Origin: Ruminococcaceae bacterium UBA6857
GTDB taxonomy: Bacteria > Bacillota > Clostridia > Oscillospirales > Acutalibacteraceae
Length of the DNA: 11,153 nt
Reading direction: 5' to 3'
Assembly (NCBI GenBank): GCA_002451715.1
Contig: DKDD01000041.1
Coordinates: 5,101-16,253, forward strand
Below the pieces are notes generated by a model. That model saw only the letters and a program-made list of their open reading frames with translations, searched no databases and had not been told where the DNA came from. How positions within the stretch are numbered: position 1 is the first letter of the stretch; each line of letters starts with the position of its first letter. Below are positions 8,201 through 11,153 of this stretch, one piece after another. The position numbers and the translations under genes are program-made.

Positions 8201-10033
8201 GATCTTGCCGGCGACGTTAACGCAAATGTTTACGGTTATGACCCGGCATATGATTCAAGCACAGCTTTCTCCGGCGGAACGGCAAAAAAAGTTACCGTCA
8301 GTACAAAGAATAACCCGACTGCAAAATACAGCGGCGGAAGCGGTTCTTCGTGGCCAACGGTTCAGTTCACTTTCACCGGAACAGGCTTTGATCTTATGAG
8401 TCTTACCGATAACACAACCGGTCTGTTCACCGTTGAAGTTTATAAAGGCTCCGGAACCGAAGGAAAGCGCGTGAAGAAAAGCATTGTTGACACTTATTAC
8501 GGCTCGTCTTACGCAAGGCTTTATGCCGATGAAAATGGTAACCCGACGGGAACCAAAACCGATAAATCGCTTTATTGGACAAAGAATAACAACTGTACTC
8601 TTACGCCGACATATTATGATGAAAACGGTGTGATAACAAGCAAAGTTTTCTATCTTGATGTTTCCGGAAAGGGTTATACATCAAGTCCGACTTATTATAA
8701 TGCCGACGGCAAGCTCACAACAACCGTAACGGAAAATCCGGCATACGCATTTGCTTATGCATACGGTTGGGTGGTTGATGAAAATTCTTCAACCGATTCG
8801 CTTTATCAGATTCCCGTAATCGGAATTGAAAACCTTGAATACGGTCAATATACTGCAGTTGTTACACCGCAGTTTTCAACGTTCTACGGTCATTATAATG
8901 AAGATAAGTTTGAAAACGAAACGGTAAAAAGCTATAATCTTTATGTTGACGGAATCCGCATTTATGACCCGGTAGGAACGGGCAATGATATTGCAGACAG
9001 TGATACTGCCGACGCGTATAAGAAAGACGGCGAAGCCTATCCTAATTATATTGAGCTTCGTAATATGCTTATCGGTGCCGACAAATTCGGAGATGCCGAA
9101 AAAGAGCAAGGCGTAATTTTTATCGACGGTATACCCGCGCTTGACAATGACATTGAAAAGTATAAGGTTGCAGGACCGAACAACGAGCTTTATCTTTGCT
9201 CCGGGCAGGCGGTCGCGTTTGAAGTTTGGGCAACGGCTGTTCCGACTGATCTTCAGATTTTTGCAAAATCCGCAAAAGGTTCGCCGACTTTGAAACTCAC
9301 TTATGACGGACTCGATGTTGAAAAAACGCTGACAAGCGCAACGCAGATGACCTATTCGTTCAACTCACTTCTTCCTGTTGCCCACAAACTGAAATGGACG
9401 CAGGTTACCGTTGACGGAAAAGCATATTACACAACCGGAACACTTGTTCTTGCCAACTCTTCTGCGCAGGATACAATTCTTTCGCTCGGAAAAATTAAGT
9501 GGACGTTTGATACTCACGGTGCTTACGGATTTTTCAGAATACCGGATGAAACAACGTCAGAACAGGTTCTTTTAATGTCGACAAAATCTACTTGCAATGA
9601 GGCTTACTCAATTGTTTCCTCACTTTATACGAACACAAATATTTCGTCGGAGGATGTTTCTGTTCCGGCAAGCAAACCTGTTGCCGGCGAAAGTGCCGTT
9701 GTAACCATCAAAACATCAAGCGACGTTAAAACGCTTCTCATCAAAGATGAAAACGGAAATCTTATTGGACCTGAAAATGTTGAACAAGTTGCTTCTTCGC
9801 TTGAAGATGACACAACAACGTGGCTAGTTACGCTGACTTTCGGCGAAAGCGGAACTTATGTTTATACCGTAACGGGTGTGAATGAATACGGCCGTGAAGG
9901 AAAAGAAAGCGCTTCTTTCACCGTTACCGTTTTGAAACAAAATGAAGAGAAAAAGAGCTTTTTTGAAAAGCTTCAAGGCATTTTTGAAAAAATCATTGAG
10001 TTCTTTAAGAAGCTTTTCGGACTTATGAAATGA
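2300..10033 (+). CDS. Giant secreted multidomain GH2 beta-galactosidase (BgaA-like)
   Basis: A 2577-residue predicted extracellular glycosidase. Residues 1-41 are a signal peptide (basic start, hydrophobic 15-30, VKANA-A cleavage site). The GH2 core follows: jelly roll about 58-215, Ig-like about 216-332, TIM barrel about 336-650. Glu472 in WDCANE is the predicted acid/base and Glu547 in VATES the nucleophile, 75 residues apart as expected for GH2. WTGFDYIGEPTPW and FGIVDTAGFPKDQYYLY match the BgaA-type exo-beta-galactosidase branch rather than beta-glucuronidase. Then come a DUF4982-like domain (about 676-775), a GH2 C5-like domain (about 787-900), two beta-trefoil-like repeats (964-1108, 1119-1262), FIVAR (1276-1342), a fibro-slime/PA14-like module (about 1552-1785, GDDD at 1671-1674, DNGGIHG at 1686-1692), a jelly-roll-like module (about 2018-2225), an unrecognised beta-rich region, an Ig-like domain (about 2453-2547) and an amphipathic helix (2553-2577). 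No LPXTG motif is seen. ATG is set by AAAGGAGG. Substrate is inferred; galactosides on host or plant glycans are likely. Confidence 0.93.
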   Translation: MKRINGARKFFKSSVSIFMCILMLLSSFIFDSSMFTVKANAAKSDPSSVAVNGSDVSRVDLNFNRNWKFKLGDPTGAMAKAFDDSAWENVSLPHDFSITQNFTNSNTEVESGNLPAGTGWYRKLFTMPADYADKEVFLNFDGVYNNAYVYVNGRLVAENHYGYNSFSVNIGNYITCNGSTWNLIAVKVESEMASSRWYSGSGIYRDVTLTITNTTHVARHGIYVTTPTVTTESAAVNASVTVDNDASVSKDVTVKTNVYDPSGKSVASAQKNLTLAAKSSQTLSFDYAVSSPKLWDTDTPNLYTLETVINDDDSGIIDIYKTDFGIRTIEWNTDTGFYLNGQSVKLKGVCMHHDQGALGAVQEYDAIYRQLKILKDMGCNAIRTSHNSASRVLIELCNKLGFLVMEEFFDDWDSPKNGNSNDFSKYFSVKMNDGNSLIGASSDITWAQFVVKETMMRDRNDPCIVIWDCANELYQASSSTNYATIAALMRETVRSYDTTRPLTEGNDQSRLLGVDDYMDVIGANYHPEAWNTLKNNGSLTKPFVATESISAITSRGIYSYSSTRQGGQVSKRNYALYSYDNSRVNWGSTAAYGWYYTAANDWFSGEFVWTGFDYIGEPTPWNSNGAGSSTVPNSSYFGIVDTAGFPKDQYYLYRSWWQNNDTTLHLLPGTWNKDNLYLNNGYSYVNVYSNADHIELLLNGNVVGTAQSTDVVTANGYKYKTWTETAVDTANCNTNEIYSSTGHDLYAQFGVKYADGTLSVKAYDAAGNEITDTVGTKSVSSGKEAVKVVAKVWGEDNFVANGENFAYVEFEAVDEDGNFVNDYYGTLNVSVNNDGVIVGVDNGFQGTTKKFKQSSVLKSDTSASIEMFSGRALAIVRTTEIANNIQVTATSSDGLTVDGTTFTSREQTASEKIQYFENFVLQNTIPYTPGIYDEYEMLKEEFSEITEPENSQTTYNYYPVSTVSESFVLPSGDYIVTGISDNPNVVAACGAMTYEVYNGSSKGVKSTGVQGTPSATDPTWHFERLDNGKYYVYYTDSSSVKRYITLGTSSGSFTLSETPYELTVTSSSDGVLIGNGTQYINYYGSTSPKNLVSTWSSGTALTLYTTDGTNVAKASTATESVVIENGRYAFYCSADSLNLVMTDNFQNANRAASAAGTVKDDCLYMDEDHYFIIEKDESGNGSQFYIKTAEGKYLNFGTGNTSLSLSDTPQALTFIALDDGNVAICNDESNQFLDLYKSDREFSTWSGSASNITTNRRMTLYKKNSDGTGGDSSGSILYNAIKTALTYEPGSYDTQTYLELFNAVNEGIDILKDSSSTSAQKTAATEKINAAIAALKEFIKKFPARLIKYGYNPSSSNPYNGGSIEYNEQTYSAMSSAIKANDDLVSQIKEVIDYDGTNGTVWADGYADQALESAIAEYAEIYSLSFRDMTVTGGTEVENFQTTMWNHWQKDNTQGASEKQDEGVSLQGIYSKYLGSAGVPVSHTPYTLDGGLSYLSGHSKTGLKSNIVISLNTNETTTKSVTLTPLNNISVYVPDFFSENNVKGTNNEYTKYYWNTDFPFLVTTDSEGVNHYVYDSSDGSHMIRASYDDASQTAVVDLEDEDNWSINRPYAGAGKGFFPFNYQKNETSETKNFTGENGIYHFGMTFELEFYIPKGGKYSKTSEDFIFSFMGDDDVLVYVDDTLVLDNGGIHGSRSCEINFTEASVSYQYAMNVADRKLISSEENGVYYKYGETYDEISDVNQTAIEYLNKIKNDGQKHTFSFYYLERGSTESNCKITFNLQQISEHIKLNDQTLVSDFGLPIEYNATVNNSITETAIENGSKIEYVGITDAIDKAISFTKPGDLILFDKNMSKLEWPGDYGDYSVTSDGLIKYKPTTTEFSGGDSFYLCAEISNDPTYSNGAVYYAFEKVTVVPATNIYYEEEFSEGSKGGITYTDGTTPSNFDNSSANYGKWTTVELGEKVINQAADLAGDVNANVYGYDPAYDSSTAFSGGTAKKVTVSTKNNPTAKYSGGSGSSWPTVQFTFTGTGFDLMSLTDNTTGLFTVEVYKGSGTEGKRVKKSIVDTYYGSSYARLYADENGNPTGTKTDKSLYWTKNNNCTLTPTYYDENGVITSKVFYLDVSGKGYTSSPTYYNADGKLTTTVTENPAYAFAYAYGWVVDENSSTDSLYQIPVIGIENLEYGQYTAVVTPQFSTFYGHYNEDKFENETVKSYNLYVDGIRIYDPVGTGNDIADSDTADAYKKDGEAYPNYIELRNMLIGADKFGDAEKEQGVIFIDGIPALDNDIEKYKVAGPNNELYLCSGQAVAFEVWATAVPTDLQIFAKSAKGSPTLKLTYDGLDVEKTLTSATQMTYSFNSLLPVAHKLKWTQVTVDGKAYYTTGTLVLANSSAQDTILSLGKIKWTFDTHGAYGFFRIPDETTSEQVLLMSTKSTCNEAYSIVSSLYTNTNISSEDVSVPASKPVAGESAVVTIKTSSDVKTLLIKDENGNLIGPENVEQVASSLEDDTTTWLVTLTFGESGTYVYTVTGVNEYGREGKESASFTVTVLKQNEEKKSFFEKLQGIFEKIIEFFKKLFGLMK
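5189..6085 (+). repeat. Tandem beta-trefoil-like repeat pair inside the GH2 protein
   Basis: Residues 964-1108 and 1119-1262 of the giant protein are two diverged copies of one module, each about 145 residues. Aligned features, offset by about 150 residues, are the start ESFVLPSGDY / ESVVIENGRY, then YITLGTSSGSFTLSETP / YLNFGTGNTSLSLSDTP, then a DG..I.N strand, then STWSSG / STWSGS, and the ends LTLYTTD / MTLYKKN. The three-fold strand pattern with Gly/Asn turns resembles ricin- or fascin-type trefoils, which commonly bind sugars. The fold is inferred; the duplication is visible in the sequence. Confidence 0.7.
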
Positions 10034-10053
10034 TTCACCGGGGGAGGATAATT

Positions 10054-10296
10054 ATGAAAAAACGTTATGTAAAACCGCAAATTGTTTTTGAGTCGTTTGA
10101 ACTTTCATCAAGTATCGCGGCCGGTTGCTCGCTTCTTTCAAGTCCGAGCGCAGCCTATATATGTCCGGTAACCGACCCGGAACTTGGCTTCACAATCTTT
10201 GCTTCCGAAGATATCTGCGACTTTGCTCCTCCGGGAGATCATGACCAAATTTGCTATGACGTTCCGCTTGCCGGAACAAATGTGTTCGAATCATAA
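10054..10296 (+). CDS. Uncharacterised 80-residue four-cysteine protein
   Basis: A short protein starting MKKRYVKPQIVFESFELSS. ATG 10054 is chosen because GGGGGAGG lies six bases upstream; an in-frame ATG at 10030 overlaps the previous stop codon and has no ribosome binding site. No signal peptide or membrane segment is visible. The N-terminal K.Y.KP.I..E.F.LS..IAAGC stretch looks leader-like and, from memory, resembles small hypothetical proteins of gut Clostridia, which also tend to end in CY..P....N.F.S. Cysteines are at 25, 37, 55 and 67, giving symmetric spacings of 12, 18 and 12. The C-terminal half is acidic and Pro/Gly-containing. It starts 20 bases after the giant gene's stop and shares its transcript, followed by a strong hairpin. 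It could be a RiPP-type precursor (leader plus Cys core), a small redox or metal-binding protein, or a partner of the surface enzyme. No modifying enzyme is visible in this window, so function is unassigned. Confidence 0.82.
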   Translation: MKKRYVKPQIVFESFELSSSIAAGCSLLSSPSAAYICPVTDPELGFTIFASEDICDFAPPGDHDQICYDVPLAGTNVFES

Positions 10297-10306
10297 TAAA
10301 CACGGT

Positions 10307-10341
10307 GTTTCGCCTGTCACGTTTTGACAGGCGAAACGTTT
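10307..10341 (+). terminator. Strong hairpin terminator after the four-Cys gene
   Basis: GTTTCGCCTGTCA (10307-10319) and TGACAGGCGAAAC (10325-10337) form a perfect 13-bp stem with a 5-base loop, starting ten bases after the stop codon. The T-tract after it is short (GTTT, then AAATTAATACTTTT), so termination may be partial. The left arm can alternatively pair in AAACAC-G-GTGTTT (10298-10310), which would compete with the long stem. Confidence 0.75.
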
Positions 10342-10351
10342 AAATTAATAC
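10324..10351 (+). promoter_or_regulatory. Possible weak promoter for the lipoprotein gene
   Basis: A perfect TTGACA (10324-10329) lies in the right arm of the terminator hairpin. Sixteen bases later is TAATAC (10346-10351), a poor -10 match. If used, transcription would begin about ten bases before the ATG at 10368, leaving almost no leader. The alternative is read-through from the giant gene's promoter. Confidence 0.25.
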
Positions 10352-10367
10352 TTTTGGTGTGTATTTT

Positions 10368-11153
10368 ATGAAGATTAAAAATCTACTGTTATCCGTTCTT
10401 TTGCCCCTGTGTTTTTTTCTTTTGTTTTCCGCATGCAAAAATGACGAAGACATAAAGCAAAACGATCTTTCCGCGTCTTCAAAGTCAGAGACTTCTTCAA
10501 ATGAAGAATCGCTGTCTTCCGATTCTTCGGAAACCTCGGAAAATTTTTCAAGTTCGGTTACAGACGAAAGCAAAGCTTCGTCAACAACTGTCAGTCAAAC
10601 TCAAAACGAAGATATTTCAAAAAAGCCTTTTGAGCCGACTGCCTATAAGGCTGAAACCGATCAAAAGGCGCAAACCGCAATAAATTCAAAGCTCCGACTT
10701 TTAAGTTTCGGAAACTCTGACGGCATAATGTGTGCCGAAATTAAAAATGTATCCGATTCCGACATTGAGTATTGCCGGCTTATTGCGTCGGCAAATGGAA
10801 AAACGGCGGAATTTTCGGTCTCGGTACTTCCGAAAGGCGGAACAGCCGTTGTTTTTGAAAAGGACGAAAAAAAGTTTGATGAAACGTTTTTAAATGCTGT
10901 TTGGAATACGGAAGACGAAATTATTTTTGAAGAACCGCTTGACACAATGAATGACACTTTTGAAGTACATTGCAAAAACGGCTCGCTCGAAATTAAAAAC
11001 ATGACAGCCGAAGACATCGACAAAACGATAATAGTCTGTTATAAAACCGTCATTTCCGAAAAACTAAGCGGAAGCGTTTCGTTTAGAATGAAATTGAACG
11101 GAATAAAAAGCGGAGAAACAAAACAGCTGTTTTCAGAAAATGTCAGTGAAAAC
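10368..11153 (+). CDS. Lipoprotein with two beta-rich repeats, 3' end cut by window
   Basis: The frame stays open from ATG 10368 to the window edge (262 codons, no stop). The protein starts MKIKNLLLSVLLP and ends its hydrophobic stretch in LLFSAC, a lipoprotein signal with Cys23 as the predicted lipidated residue, so it should be anchored on the outer face of the cytoplasmic membrane. Residues about 33-85 are a Ser/Thr/Glu-rich flexible spacer. Two similar beta-rich repeats follow: one from about 121 (CAEIKNVSDSDIEYC) and one from about 206 (SLEIKNMTAEDIDKT, then YKTVISEKLSGSVSF and LNGIKSGETKQL), offset by 84 residues. The I-K-N-x-(S/T)-x-x-D-I pattern resembles extracellular beta-sandwich repeats I recall from clostridial surface proteins. 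The ribosome binding site is weak: GGTG, eight bases upstream. It follows the four-Cys gene across a hairpin terminator. Function is unknown; binding or sensing at the surface is inference. Confidence 0.82.
   Translation, partial: MKIKNLLLSVLLPLCFFLLFSACKNDEDIKQNDLSASSKSETSSNEESLSSDSSETSENFSSSVTDESKASSTTVSQTQNEDISKKPFEPTAYKAETDQKAQTAINSKLRLLSFGNSDGIMCAEIKNVSDSDIEYCRLIASANGKTAEFSVSVLPKGGTAVVFEKDEKKFDETFLNAVWNTEDEIIFEEPLDTMNDTFEVHCKNGSLEIKNMTAEDIDKTIIVCYKTVISEKLSGSVSFRMKLNGIKSGETKQLFSENVSEN

Noticed and set aside
7899..8399. A 166-codon plus-strand frame inside the giant gene
   Set aside because: It is an out-of-frame shadow of coherent protein modules; the product is Arg/Thr/Gln-rich and low in structure.
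2300..10033. The GH2 enzyme as a beta-glucuronidase
   Set aside because: The C-terminal barrel motifs (FDYIGEPTPW, VDTAGFPKDQYYLY) follow the beta-galactosidase branch, and I did not see the N-x-K glucuronidase motif.
10030..10053. An upstream ATG giving an 88-residue version of the four-Cys protein
   Set aside because: It overlaps the stop codon of the giant gene and lacks its own ribosome binding site; GGGGGAGG clearly serves the ATG at 10054.
10661..11023. A 120-codon minus-strand frame at the right end
   Set aside because: It is antisense to the lipoprotein, which has a lipobox and two matching repeats; the Ser/Phe-rich product is the expected shadow.
1..11153. CRISPR array, tRNA or rRNA genes, transposases or attachment sites
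   Set aside because: No regularly spaced direct repeats, cloverleaf structures, rRNA signatures or transposase motifs were seen; coding sequence fills nearly the whole window.

Overview
The window reads as a low-to-mid GC Gram-positive bacterium, most likely a gut-associated member of the Clostridia (Oscillospiraceae/Ruminococcus-like). The pointers are strong AGGAGG-type ribosome binding sites, TTG start codons, housekeeping promoters close to consensus, a type I signal peptide ending in ANA-A, and a BgaA-like family 2 glycosidase fused to FIVAR and fibro-slime modules. This placement is inferred from gene content and style; no phylogenetic marker is present.

Left block (1-2074). A minus-strand pair, a TetR-type regulator followed by the N-terminus of a MATE-family multidrug exporter that runs off the left edge, is divergent from a plus-strand ACMSD-type amidohydrolase. 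The two promoters are superimposed: their -10 hexamers share four bases, so RNA polymerase probably cannot occupy both at once. An imperfect 31-bp inverted repeat spans both -10 boxes and is the best candidate for the regulator's own operator. A plausible reading is a small compound-responsive detoxification unit of regulator, exporter and hydrolytic or decarboxylating enzyme. A rho-independent terminator closes the amidohydrolase gene.

Intergenic region (2023-2299). After the terminator comes a stretch able to fold into a hairpin with a possible pseudoknot, then two short palindromes, then a strong promoter (TTGACA-17-TAAAAT) and a good ribosome binding site.

Main gene (2300-10033). A single 2577-residue secreted protein fills about 70% of the window. 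It has a signal peptide, a complete GH2 catalytic core of the exo-beta-galactosidase type (predicted acid/base Glu472, nucleophile Glu547), two C-terminal GH2 accessory domains, a tandem pair of beta-trefoil-like modules, a FIVAR module, a fibro-slime/PA14-type module, a jelly-roll-like module, an uncharacterised beta-rich region, an Ig-like domain and a C-terminal amphipathic helix. There is no LPXTG sortase signal. It is best read as a host-glycan or plant-glycan galactosidase carrying many adhesion modules.

Right block (10054-11153). Twenty bases after the giant gene comes an 80-residue protein with four cysteines and a leader-like N-terminus, not linked by me to any known function. It is followed by a strong hairpin terminator, and then by a lipoprotein with a Ser-rich spacer and two similar beta-rich repeats, cut off by the right edge. 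The giant enzyme and the small Cys protein appear co-transcribed. Whether the lipoprotein belongs to the same surface system is open.
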